In this document: piece after piece, positions 16,188 to 23,177 of the stretch
Layout: the number at the start of each line of letters is the position of its first letter
How positions within the stretch are numbered: the first letter of the stretch is position 1
From: a virus
Direction: 5' to 3' (one strand)
Virus record (IMG/VR): IMGVR_UViG_3300046543_000364
Location: 1 to 33,510 of that record
DNA length: 33,510 nt
The notes under the pieces: generated by a model
What the model was told of the DNA's origin: nothing
Databases searched by the model: none
What the model saw: only the letters and a program-made list of their open reading frames with translations
Program-made: the position numbers and the translations under genes

Positions 16188-16534
16188 CCTTGGCCTTTCG
16201 TCGGCATCCGCTTGAGCAGTTCGTTGTTGCGAAATCGCTCAAGCTCGTCGTGGATCAAATCCATGCGCTTAAGGTCTTTCGCGGTCGGCTCTTCGCCTTC
16301 CTCCAAGAATTTCAGCATCGCGACGAACAGGTGATCCGCGCCAGCGAAGAACGCGAGCCGCATCTCATCGATCTGAATCTGCGCTGCGTCGGCCGGAACG
16401 GCGCTCCTGCGGAAGCCTTCCCAGCCCGCTGCGATCAGCAGACCCTCGTCGGTCAACTTCTTGGTGATCTCGGTGACGAGATGTTCGAACCCCGCCGCGC
16501 CAATCCGTTCGCGTTTCTGCTTTGCTTCACCCAT
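16184..16534 (-). CDS. Unassigned 116-residue helical protein
   Basis: This soluble helical protein begins MGEAKQKRERIGAAGFEHLV. It includes QIQIDEMRLAFFAGADHLFV (about 53-72) and a charged C-terminus. I recall related proteins with the opening GEAKQKR and the segment DEMRLAFFAGA in alphaproteobacterial phages, without a function. A GGAG site about 8 bases before ATG marks the start. The 90 bases upstream separate it from the previous gene and hold nothing convincing. Confidence 0.65.
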   Translation of the reverse strand: MGEAKQKRERIGAAGFEHLVTEITKKLTDEGLLIAAGWEGFRRSAVPADAAQIQIDEMRLAFFAGADHLFVAMLKFLEEGEEPTAKDLKRMDLIHDELERFRNNELLKRMPTKGQG

Positions 16535-16624
16535 GGCTTCTCCTCCATTGCGGCGCGGGCTAAACGTATCGGTGAAGTTGCCGTGCCCACCAAATTATCC
16601 CGCATATCGCTTTCCATAGTCGTT

Positions 16625-16852
16625 TCATCCGCGCCATCTCCATGCACCTTCGTCCCAAACGTACTCGCCCACGACCACCCGATATTCGGACGCCATGTCG
16701 AGCGCAACGCCGTGCGCCTCTGCATGGGCCAGCAGTGCCAAAATCTCGGGCGGAATTGGCTCGCGCACCGCAACCGGATAGCGGCTTGCATCATGCGCAA
16801 GCTGTTGCCCGGCGAGCGGGCCGCCGTCGCACCATCCGGCGTAGATCGTCAT
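16625..16852 (-). CDS. Small unassigned protein (75 aa)
   Basis: The ATG at 16852 overlaps the upstream stop by ATGA, so this start is preferred over a longer frame. The protein opens MTIYAGWCDGGPLAGQQLAH and ends VVVGEYVWDEGAWRWRG, with a helical middle (IPPEILALLAHAEAHGV). The terminal Trp/Gly-rich strand pair suggests a small beta fold. No family is recognised. Confidence 0.6.
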   Translation of the reverse strand: MTIYAGWCDGGPLAGQQLAHDASRYPVAVREPIPPEILALLAHAEAHGVALDMASEYRVVVGEYVWDEGAWRWRG

Positions 16853-17184
16853 GCGCTTTGCTCCTCGGCCATCAGCCGTGCCGCGTGGGCGCGCACCTCG
16901 TCCTCGGTCATCTGCCAGCCACGCTCCTGCGGGAGCTTGGCAACGACGGCCCACTTGAACCGCTGGTGGAGATGCACGGCCGTCTCGTCATCGCTGAGCG
17001 CGTCGGCCAGAAGCGCCAACGCCAGTTGCGCCGGGCCGCTGCCGGGATAGCCCCACTCCAATCCGGTGGGAGAATGGTTGTCCAGATCGCGCCGCATGCG
17101 CAGCGGCGTCGCGCGGCGGCCGTCGCGCTGCACGAGGACGCTGGCACACCGGTCGATGTCTCGCACGCCGCGATAGACCTTCAT
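16849..17184 (-). CDS. DUF6166-family protein
   Basis: This 111-residue protein has the hallmarks I associate with DUF6166: YRGVR at the N-terminus, then LDNHSPTGLEWGYPGSGPAQ (about 34-53), LALALLADALSDD and HQRFKWAVVAKLP. The family is common in phages and mobile elements and has no assigned activity. The length matches the usual size. It overlaps both neighbours by four bases in the operon. Confidence 0.75.
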   Translation of the reverse strand: MKVYRGVRDIDRCASVLVQRDGRRATPLRMRRDLDNHSPTGLEWGYPGSGPAQLALALLADALSDDETAVHLHQRFKWAVVAKLPQERGWQMTEDEVRAHAARLMAEEQSA

Positions 17185-17831
17185 GGCTTCTTCTCCCGCA
17201 CTAGATTGAGCGGCGGCGCGATCACGAATTTCTCAAGCTCGGCAAGCTGCAGCGCCAGCGCCGTGCATTCACCCTTGACGTACTCGACGGTGCGATAGGT
17301 GACCGGATCACCCCACGGCGTCGGCGCACCGAGGCCGACATGCTTGTCGTGTTCGGCGAAGGCGCGTGTCGTGCTGTCCTTGATGTGCATCCGTTTCAGC
17401 AGAGCGTGCAGTCCCGGTGAGAAGTCGCCAGCGTGGCCGCAGTCGAAACCGAACCACCATCGCCCGCTCGTGTCATCGCGCAGCCCACCCGAAAAATTGA
17501 CGCCGCCGTGCGCCTTGAGCGCAATGCCCAGCGGAATGGTCCCGTGCTCGTGCGCGCCGCTCAACGCATAAATGAAAAGATCGACGGCACCGTAGTCGTT
17601 CTTGCCCAACTTCTCGAATTCCGGGCGCACGGGCACGTCGTCGTCATAGCCCCAGCCGTGCAGCGCGTGGCCGGGCGGCACGCCGACGTAGCCGCACAGC
17701 GATCCGGTGATGTCCGTATTACGGCGGATCGCGCAGGCGAGGCCCGTCGCCTCGTCGCGCCAGTCGAGCCTGTTCGGTTCGTCCTGCCACGGACCCGGTC
17801 CCCACTGCGATTTGCGAGGTGCTTCGCTCAT
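17181..17831 (-). CDS. Unassigned 216-residue phage protein (GYVGVPPGH type)
   Basis: This soluble protein has the opening QWGPGPWQDEPNRLDWRDEA, then CAIRRNTDITGSLCGYVGVP and PGHALHGWGYDD. It later has AHGGVNFSGGL and WWFGFDCGHAGDFSPG (about 125-140). This conserved-looking sequence is one I have seen in Rhizobiales and other phage genomes without a function. The His, Asp and Cys residues in FDCGHAGD could form a metal or catalytic site, but that is conjecture. It overlaps the DUF6166 gene. Confidence 0.68.
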   Translation of the reverse strand: MSEAPRKSQWGPGPWQDEPNRLDWRDEATGLACAIRRNTDITGSLCGYVGVPPGHALHGWGYDDDVPVRPEFEKLGKNDYGAVDLFIYALSGAHEHGTIPLGIALKAHGGVNFSGGLRDDTSGRWWFGFDCGHAGDFSPGLHALLKRMHIKDSTTRAFAEHDKHVGLGAPTPWGDPVTYRTVEYVKGECTALALQLAELEKFVIAPPLNLVREKKP

Positions 17832-17834
17832 CGC

Positions 17835-18083
17835 CTAATCCGAATTCACGATGACGTTGTCATCCACGGCACAGTCGAAAAAGTCGCGCACGTCTGGATC
17901 GTTGCCGCAACCAACGAGCACGAGCGCGGTCGCCATCGCGAGCGCGTTGAGCACCTCCATTGCTGTCGCACGCGCCTTCGGTCGTTCGTCGCAGTGCTCG
18001 CGGATAGCCGCGTGGAATTTACCGAACAACCGCTCGGTTGGTTCGCGTTCGACCGGCACCGGTTCTACTTCGTCGTCGCTCAT
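17835..18083 (-). CDS. Small unassigned protein (82 aa)
   Basis: The N-terminus is acidic (MSDDEVEPVPVEREPTERLF), followed by a helix (GKFHAAIREHCDE) and a more hydrophobic segment (AMEVLNALAMATALVLVGCG, about 41-60). An acidic end closes it. The hydrophobic part could be a buried helix or a short membrane segment. It is linked by a 4-base overlap to the upstream gene. No family is recognised. Confidence 0.58.
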   Translation of the reverse strand: MSDDEVEPVPVEREPTERLFGKFHAAIREHCDERPKARATAMEVLNALAMATALVLVGCGNDPDVRDFFDCAVDDNVIVNSD

Positions 18084-18286
18084 TCGTGCTCAGCCTCGAT
18101 GTGCGCGATTACGGCCGCGCGGTCGCGGGGAAGATCAGGCACCTGATCGCCGCGCAATCCCTTCATGGCGATGCAGTACCGGCATGCATAGCGGGCTTCT
18201 TTCGGTCGATCAAACGACGTCACCACGACCGGCTCGCGCCAGGGCAAGTCTGGCCAGAACTTTTCACACTCTCGCGCCGTGATCAC
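18080..18286 (-). CDS. Small putative zinc-binding protein (68 aa, GTG start)
   Basis: The GTG at 18286 is preferred because it forms a GTGA overlap with the upstream stop, as most neighbours do with ATGA. Longer starts exist at 18292 and 18337. The product opens MITARECEKFWPDLPWREPV. It contains CRYC and, near the end, HIEAEH; this CxxC plus HxxxxH spacing suggests a C2H2-like zinc site. No family is recognised. Confidence 0.55.
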   Translation of the reverse strand: MITARECEKFWPDLPWREPVVVTSFDRPKEARYACRYCIAMKGLRGDQVPDLPRDRAAVIAHIEAEHE

Positions 18287-18510
18287 AGCCACGTCTCCAC
18301 GATCTGCGGCTCGTCCTGCGGGCTGCGCGTGATGCACGTTAACCCCAGCCGCATCAGCCGCGCACGCAGCACGTCGAGCGCATCCTCCCGCATGATGTCA
18401 TCGGTCGATACCGACCCATTCGCATCCACCAGGAACCGCCGCGCCACGAAGCTGTCTGGGTAATCCAGCGGGTGCGCGTACACGGTCCACATCGGCAGCG
18501 CGTCGGTCAT
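18283..18510 (-). CDS. Small unassigned protein (75 aa)
   Basis: The protein opens MTDALPMWTVYAHPLDYPDS and contains FVARRFLVDANG, a helical DALDVLRARLMRLGL segment and the ending DEPQIVETWL. I recall short proteins with this MWTVY...ARR...ETWL outline from phages and prophages of many hosts, without a function. It overlaps both neighbours by four bases. Confidence 0.68.
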   Translation of the reverse strand: MTDALPMWTVYAHPLDYPDSFVARRFLVDANGSVSTDDIMREDALDVLRARLMRLGLTCITRSPQDEPQIVETWL

Positions 18511-19382
18511 TCCGGCTTGACTCCCAGCTTGCGGCAGTGGGCCTCGCCTTCCTCGCGTTCTAGCTGCCAGCCGTGCTGCCAGTATTCGACCTTGATGTAG
18601 GGGCGCTTGGGGAAGATGACGCCGCCCGCCAGCGTCCGCTTGAATCGTTGCCCGCGCGCCAGCACTGCGACGAACATTTCTGGCCGCACTTCAGCGGCCG
18701 TCGATGGCGAATCCATCGCCGTCTGGTCGATCACCGGCGTCGGATCATTGGGCCGCAGCGTGCCGCCGTGGATCAGCTTGGCGTAGCTCGGTGCGGCAAG
18801 ATACGGGCAGACGCGCAGCGCGTAATGTGCGCATTCCGTATGCATCGGCGGGTCGATGTAGGCACCACGCGGCTCGACCGAGAACGCCGACTTTTCGCCA
18901 CCGATGAACCACCGGCCACGCAGCAGTCGCTCGCCGCAGATCGAGCAGCGGTCCTGGGCGATCAGGCGTCGGCGCTCCGTTTCGTCGTTGACAGTGAAAT
19001 GCGCGCGACCGTCCATATCGCGATAGGCCATCACGAAGATCGGAAAGCCACGCGGGTCGCGCGGCAGATGCTTCATGCGATCCGGCACCGGCACGTTGCG
19101 CCAGTCGGCGCGGTGCTCGCGATATTCACCGCTGAACTTCTGCGCCAGCAGCATTGTCTTGTCGCCAGCAAGTTGCTCGATCTCTTCGTCGTTCGGCTCG
19201 CGAAACGCCAGATCGTCGCCGAAGATCATCAGGTGTCCGCAGTAGACACAGACGGACGCGTCACCGGGCTGTGGCCCAGATTTGCCCAGCCATGAAGTCG
19301 CGCCGTCGAGTGCGCGCCCGCACGACAAGCACTTGCTGGTCGCGACCCGGTGCGAGTGAATGTGGACAACGGGCTTCGTCAT
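18507..19382 (-). CDS. Large protein with zinc-ribbon motifs, unassigned
   Basis: The ATG at 19382 (ATGA overlap with the upstream stop) gives 291 residues; the longer frame upstream is a shadow. Residues about 18-50 contain CLSC and CVYC, a zinc ribbon with a long insert. A second cluster follows: CSIC at about 151-154, then HTEC and RVCPYLAAPSYAKL. The spacing suggests two metal sites, the second possibly treble-clef. I recall comparable phage proteins (with the CPYL..PSYAKL text) but no activity. The C-terminus is beta-rich (IFPKRPYIKVEYWQHG). Confidence 0.65.
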   Translation of the reverse strand: MTKPVVHIHSHRVATSKCLSCGRALDGATSWLGKSGPQPGDASVCVYCGHLMIFGDDLAFREPNDEEIEQLAGDKTMLLAQKFSGEYREHRADWRNVPVPDRMKHLPRDPRGFPIFVMAYRDMDGRAHFTVNDETERRRLIAQDRCSICGERLLRGRWFIGGEKSAFSVEPRGAYIDPPMHTECAHYALRVCPYLAAPSYAKLIHGGTLRPNDPTPVIDQTAMDSPSTAAEVRPEMFVAVLARGQRFKRTLAGGVIFPKRPYIKVEYWQHGWQLEREEGEAHCRKLGVKPE

Positions 19383-19642
19383 TGTCCTTTCTCGAACAGC
19401 GCACGCGGCGAAAATTTCTCCTTGTAGGCGGTCCAGTCGCTGCCCGTGCCACGATGACCGATGGCCTGGGCGAACAGCAGGCTCTTGCCGACGATGGTCA
19501 CGTTGTAGCGTTCGCCGCAGCCGACGCATTCGACGTTCTGCGCCGAGCCGCCGCGCGGGCCGGGCTGAAACATTTCGCCGTTGCACCTCGGACAACGGCC
19601 GCGTTGCAGCCGGTAAAATCCGTACCCGCTGACTTCACGCAT
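19379..19642 (-). CDS. Zinc-ribbon protein (87 aa)
   Basis: The Cys pairs CPRC (about 17-20) and CVGC (about 39-42) form a classic zinc ribbon, with the second followed by GERYNVTIVG as in rubredoxin-like knuckles. The C-terminal half is helical (LLFAQAIGHRG). A role in nucleic acid or protein binding is possible. Four-base coupling links it to the downstream gene. Confidence 0.68.
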   Translation of the reverse strand: MREVSGYGFYRLQRGRCPRCNGEMFQPGPRGGSAQNVECVGCGERYNVTIVGKSLLFAQAIGHRGTGSDWTAYKEKFSPRALFEKGQ

Positions 19643-20087
19643 GGCCTTCCTTCTTCGGCTCGACCAGCACGATGATGTTCACCGCGTGGCGGCCCGGCTC
19701 GTATTCCTCAAGCCAGACGCTGCCGACGTTCGCGCCTTTCGGGTCGATGCCGAACGCCTCGGCGATCATCTGGAAAGCCGGAACGCTCGGATTCCATTTC
19801 GGATCATCGCGCTCGACTGACACCGACAGGTGCATGAAGATGCCAGCGGGCTGCTCTTCGAAGCTGAGCATGGCGCGATAGCCGACCGGGATCAGCACTT
19901 GCTCTGGTCGATGGCGCGTCGTGTCCCGGTTCGGCGCGCCTGGGCGGCGGTCAGCGAGCTTGACCACCTGCCGATCTTCAACCGCCATCCGGCGGCCGAC
20001 GTCCCACGGAAGCGGGCGCTTGCGGGCACGCTCCATGGCGGCCGTGATGTCCGCCTTCTCCTTCGTGCCGATGATCAGGATCGCCAT
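19635..20087 (-). CDS. Unassigned 150-residue protein
   Basis: This alpha/beta protein begins MAILIIGTKEKADITAAMER with a basic segment after it (RKRPLPWDVGRRM). Its centre, VLIPVGYRAMLSFEEQPAGI (about 64-83), and the ending EEYEPGRHAVNIIVLVEPKK are beta-rich. AGGA lies about eight bases before ATG. It shares eight bases with the downstream zinc-ribbon gene. I recall unnamed homologue-like proteins from phages only. Confidence 0.65.
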   Translation of the reverse strand: MAILIIGTKEKADITAAMERARKRPLPWDVGRRMAVEDRQVVKLADRRPGAPNRDTTRHRPEQVLIPVGYRAMLSFEEQPAGIFMHLSVSVERDDPKWNPSVPAFQMIAEAFGIDPKGANVGSVWLEEYEPGRHAVNIIVLVEPKKEGHA

Positions 20088-20140
20088 CAGTGTATCCTAA
20101 ACGTTCGCCAGCAGCATCGCACGGTTCGCCGCCGTGGCCA

Positions 20141-20524
20141 TCATCGCGCTCGCCCCGATTCCACAACCACGCCCACGAGTCGAAGGACCATCGTTTTGGT
20201 CGCCGCATCGCGGATTTTGCCGAACAGTTCAAGCAAGCGTGTCGCGTCGCGGCTCGGCTCGGTGAACACCTGGGCGCTGATGCCGTTGACGCGGTCCATG
20301 CTCGGCAACAGGACCGTCACCGGCTGACCGAGCGCGGCGGCGATGGCCTCAAGGCGTCCCGACGAAATGCGGTTCGTCCCCTTCTCGTATTTCTGAATCT
20401 GCTGAAACGACACACCGATCTTGGTCGCAAGCTCGGTTTGCGATAGGCCCTTCTGCATGCGAAATGTTCGGACTCTCTTGCCGACTTCTGCATCGGCCTT
20501 GGTCGTGCTCCGCTTCCCAGCCAT
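20141..20524 (-). CDS. XRE/HipB-like helix-turn-helix regulator
   Basis: This 127-residue protein has a well-formed HTH_3 domain at about residues 14-70 (VGKRVRTFRMQKGLSQTELA, then IGVSFQQIQKYEKGTNRISS). The C-terminal tail of about 57 residues probably dimerises. A GAGGAA site lies about eight bases before ATG. It is embedded in the leftward accessory operon rather than next to a divergent promoter, so it may control the operon itself or a host gene. Such single-domain regulators are common in Rhizobiales, where some are antitoxins. Confidence 0.85.
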   Translation of the reverse strand: MAGKRSTTKADAEVGKRVRTFRMQKGLSQTELATKIGVSFQQIQKYEKGTNRISSGRLEAIAAALGQPVTVLLPSMDRVNGISAQVFTEPSRDATRLLELFGKIRDAATKTMVLRLVGVVVESGRAR

Positions 20525-20536
20525 GGTATGTTTCCT

Positions 20537-21637
20537 CTATGTGACTTCGTAGGTGCTTCGTTGAATCTCCCCCTTCTTTGCATCGCCGCGCAGGAACGGT
20601 GACCACCAGTAGACGCCGGTGCGGCGAATCTTGAAGTGGCCGCGCACGAGGTGCGCCCGCGCGGCCTCGCGGCTGATCCCGCGTGCGTCGGCGATGCGGC
20701 CCTGGCTGCGCGACATGGCGAGCCGCGTCTTCGTGTACGACAGGAATTCCGCCTTGCCACTCTTGCGCCGTGACCGGTTGAGCTTGGTCAGATCGACTGG
20801 CTCTTGCTCGACCACCGGATTTTTCGAATTGAGCATCGCCAGGAAGCACTCGATGAACGTGCCCTCGCCCTGGATGTCGGCCTGCCAGTTCTGAATAAAG
20901 TGCTTCAACTCGTCCGGCGTTGCCTTCGCCAGGAAGATCGCCACGAACTCGGCGCCGTGCGGCGACAGGCCCGGCAGCGCGTGGTGATCCAGGTAGCGGA
21001 TCGCCTCGACCTCCTCCGCGTTGTTCGCGAATTTTTTCCAAGTGTTGTGACCGGTGAAGAAGTGTGAGACAGCTTCGTGCGATGAAATCCTACACCACTG
21101 CATTTCCAGCGCCGCGACGTAGATTTCGAGCAGCCGATAGAACGACGCATCGCGATAGATTTTCAAGATGGCGCGGTGCGTGGCCTCGATCACGCGGCGC
21201 ACGTCGCCGTCCTCGCGCCAGTCGAAGTAGACCGAGATCGGCGTGAAGTTCACCGCGTCGGGAAGGTCTTTGTAGTGCGTGTGGACCCAGGCGGCCGTCA
21301 TGAAGCCGACGCGCCCGGCGAACGCCGGATCGGGCGGCGTCTCGATCAACATGCCTTGGCGGGCCGGTGTCGGCGCAGCTTCCTCGCCACGAAAATTCTC
21401 CGGGCCAAGCCCGCCGCGCCATTCGAGCCACATGGTGGGGTACGGCAACCGGCACAGCGGCAGCACGGCGGCAAGCGCAGTCGGCCGCGAGTTGACCAAG
21501 TCACCCGCCGCCCGCGCGACGTCTTCGGCGATCTCGAACCGCTGCGCCTTCGCGATGTGGTGCGACAGCTTGGTGGCGAACCCGCCCATGTCCATGAGCG
21601 AGCCGCGCGCCGCGAGCATGAAGTCAGCCAGTCGCAT
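20537..21637 (-). CDS. Unassigned 366-residue phage protein
   Basis: The ATG at 21637 is chosen because AGGAG lies 10 bases upstream; a longer frame starts at 21661. The protein is mostly helical, with LPLCRLPYPTMWLEWRGG in the first quarter. The C-terminal segment SREAARAHLVRGHFKIRRTG followed by YWWSPFLRG resembles an ending I recall from unnamed alphaproteobacterial phage proteins. No catalytic motif is evident. The stop is 12 bases before the XRE start, so the two are co-transcribed. Confidence 0.68.
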   Translation of the reverse strand: MRLADFMLAARGSLMDMGGFATKLSHHIAKAQRFEIAEDVARAAGDLVNSRPTALAAVLPLCRLPYPTMWLEWRGGLGPENFRGEEAAPTPARQGMLIETPPDPAFAGRVGFMTAAWVHTHYKDLPDAVNFTPISVYFDWREDGDVRRVIEATHRAILKIYRDASFYRLLEIYVAALEMQWCRISSHEAVSHFFTGHNTWKKFANNAEEVEAIRYLDHHALPGLSPHGAEFVAIFLAKATPDELKHFIQNWQADIQGEGTFIECFLAMLNSKNPVVEQEPVDLTKLNRSRRKSGKAEFLSYTKTRLAMSRSQGRIADARGISREAARAHLVRGHFKIRRTGVYWWSPFLRGDAKKGEIQRSTYEVT

Positions 21638-22178
21638 CGGTGCCTGTCTCCTCTGCGACAATCTCCTGCGCGATCTGGCGCAGCCTGCAATCCGGTGGCG
21701 GCGGCGGGCCGCCCGGCGGGTAGCGGCATCCCTCGGTGCCGCAGATGAGGCACGGCATGCTTTCGGCCGTCTTCAGGCAGTTGGGGCAATTCGCATCATC
21801 CCGCTCATAGAAGCCGACCCACAGGTGATTGCGCGGCCAATCGACCGGCGCTTTGTACATGAAGCGGCAGAGCGGCAACCCGTAGTTCAGGATGTGGACG
21901 ACCGGCTTGTCGTCGGGCGCGGCCTTGGTGCGCTCGATGATCTGTGAGAACGTGAGGTCCGGCTCGATCTTCGTCATCTCGATCATCTCGGCGGCCGAGA
22001 GCGTCGGCGATTCCGTCAGCACCTCGAAATGGCAACCGGGATGCGCGACATCGAAGTCGCGCAGATGCTGCAGCCACGCCTGCGCCAAGCCCTGCGGAAC
22101 ATGCGCGACGGTGAACACCTTGACCGGCTCGGCGAGCTTCGCCGCGCGCATCACCTTGTCCTCGATCTCGTCGGCCAT
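21624..22178 (-). CDS. Unassigned protein with HPGCH motif and C-terminal Cys cluster
   Basis: The start at 22178 overlaps the upstream stop by TGATG. The 184-residue product contains LRDFDVAHPGCHFEV (about 36-50), a motif shared with the 22887 gene. A later segment reads LPLCRFMYKAPVDW. The C-terminal region has CPNC, CLIC and GTEGC, probably a zinc site. The last part is Pro-rich (PPGGPPPPPDCRL). It overlaps the downstream gene by 14 bases. Confidence 0.65.
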   Translation of the reverse strand: MADEIEDKVMRAAKLAEPVKVFTVAHVPQGLAQAWLQHLRDFDVAHPGCHFEVLTESPTLSAAEMIEMTKIEPDLTFSQIIERTKAAPDDKPVVHILNYGLPLCRFMYKAPVDWPRNHLWVGFYERDDANCPNCLKTAESMPCLICGTEGCRYPPGGPPPPPDCRLRQIAQEIVAEETGTDATG

Positions 22179-22444
22179 CAGTGCATCGCCTCGTGCTTGC
22201 GCCTGATCTCGACCGGCGCGCTGTTGATGATCGCGACGAACGTGCCGTCGTCGCGCTGGAACACCTGCATCTTGCCCGCGTACCCGTCGAGGATCGCTTC
22301 GAACATGAGCATGAGTGACCGGCCGTTCGGCGACGCGAGCGTCACCATGCCCTCGACCGTGCGGCCATTGCATGTGATCAGGACGAACTCGCCGCGCTTG
22401 AACGGCACGCCAATCGGCGGCAGCATTGGGATGTCGTCGCTCAT
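22178..22444 (-). CDS. Small beta-rich protein (88 aa)
   Basis: This protein starts at the ATG forming an ATGA overlap with the upstream stop. MSDDIPMLPPIGVPFKRGEF is followed by alternating strands (VLITCNGRTVEGMVTLASPN, MQVFQRDDGTFVAIIN), suggesting an SH3-like or small barrel fold. It ends in a basic tail (RRKHEAMH). The function is unknown. It is coupled to both neighbours. Confidence 0.65.
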   Translation of the reverse strand: MSDDIPMLPPIGVPFKRGEFVLITCNGRTVEGMVTLASPNGRSLMLMFEAILDGYAGKMQVFQRDDGTFVAIINSAPVEIRRKHEAMH

Positions 22445-22701
22445 TCCATCCCCCACGGTCGCGCCCCGCGATGGCGATGCCGTACGGCGTGCTGGCACTC
22501 GGCGAGCGTCACGCCGGGCGCGAGCCGATAGTGCCGCACGACCATGCTGCCGGGCGGCAGGTTCATCACCGGCATCGGCACATCCTCGATCACCTCGATC
22601 AGGCCAAGCTTGCGCAGATGCTCGCTGCAGCCGACGCATGTCCCGCGTCCCATGTGCAGGATGGCAAAGCCGACTTCAGGTTTCGGCGAGGCGTCGATCA
22701 T
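22441..22701 (-). CDS. Small Cys-containing protein (86 aa)
   Basis: The protein opens MIDASPKPEVGFAILHMGRG and then has CVGC in GTCVGCSEHLRKLG (about 21-34), one candidate metal-binding or thiol pair. The middle is hydrophobic (VIEDVPMPVMNLPPGSMVV) and the end His/Arg-rich (CQHAVRHRHRGA). The ATG lies one base after the stop of the small membrane protein gene. The function is unknown. Confidence 0.6.
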   Translation of the reverse strand: MIDASPKPEVGFAILHMGRGTCVGCSEHLRKLGLIEVIEDVPMPVMNLPPGSMVVRHYRLAPGVTLAECQHAVRHRHRGARPWGME

Positions 22702-22702
22702 T

Positions 22703-22831
22703 TTATCTGCCCCACCATGTGATCAATGCCGTTCCGGCCATAAACACGCCCATGGCGATGGCCATGATCCTGTTGAATCGAATCTGTCGCCGTAGTTCAC
22801 GGATCAGTTTTTCCTCCTCATCCTTGTTCAT
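22703..22831 (-). CDS. 42-residue membrane protein, paralogue of the 14336 gene
   Basis: The product has a charged helix (MNKDEEEKLIRELRRQI) followed by a hydrophobic helix (FNRIMAIAMGVFMAGTALIT). It shares with the 14336-14473 protein the order MNKD, (L/V)REL, RQ, FNRI, MG, MAG and AL. Its start overlaps the upstream stop by ATGA, with a Gly/Glu-coding GGAGGA-rich stretch upstream as ribosome site. The role is unknown. Two copies in one operon argue for selection. Confidence 0.65.
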   Translation of the reverse strand: MNKDEEEKLIRELRRQIRFNRIMAIAMGVFMAGTALITWWGR

Positions 22832-22890
22832 TCCTCCGCCGTCCTCCACGTCCTCTGGATCAAGGCATTTGCTTCAGGGTTCTCGCTCAT
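22828..22890 (-). CDS. 20-residue mini-gene candidate
   Basis: The frame MSENPEANALIQRTWRTAEE starts with an ATG that overlaps the upstream stop by ATGA and ends in an ATGA overlap with the next gene. Coupling on both sides is the same device used by its neighbours. It could instead be only a translational bridge or leader. Its size alone cannot prove it. Confidence 0.3.
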   Translation of the reverse strand: MSENPEANALIQRTWRTAEE

Positions 22891-23177
22891 TCTTCGACCG
22901 TGTCGAGAAAGACAATTTTTTTCACCTCGATATGGCAACCGGGATGACTGGCCTCGAAATCGCGCAGGCTCCTTCGCCACATGAACAACCACTCGCTCGG
23001 CAGAGACACGAGCGCGCAAAGCCTGCCGCGATTGGCGTGATCGACGCCCTGACCGACCTCACTGATCGGGCATACAACGCGGCGCACCATCTCAAAACAA
23101 TCGATGTAGCCAACGTTGCTCTCAGGCGTGTTTTCCATCAGCATGTGATAGTCGATGTTGTTGCTGTCGTTTCCCAT
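22887..23177 (-). CDS. Unassigned protein with HPGCH motif (96 aa)
   Basis: The C-terminal segment LRDFEASHPGCHIEV (about 71-85) matches LRDFDVAHPGCHFEV of the 21624 gene. The rest (NIDYHMLMENTPESNVGYID, GYIDCFEMVRRVVCP) is not recognised. GGAG lies six bases before ATG. The gene overlaps the YkgJ-like reading frame by 56 bases, an unusually large overlap here. A later in-frame ATG (23144 or 23138) is possible. Confidence 0.6.
   Translation of the reverse strand: MGNDSNNIDYHMLMENTPESNVGYIDCFEMVRRVVCPISEVGQGVDHANRGRLCALVSLPSEWLFMWRRSLRDFEASHPGCHIEVKKIVFLDTVEE

Noticed and set aside
16453-16800. 115-residue minus-strand frame across 16453-16800
   Set aside because: It overlaps the better supported genes at 16184 and 16625 in another frame and has no ribosome site.
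20097-20144. 15-residue frame MMATAANRAMLLANV between the XRE and the 20087 gene
   Set aside because: It overlaps the XRE stop, but its size is too small to judge and the bases before the next ATG already serve as its ribosome site.
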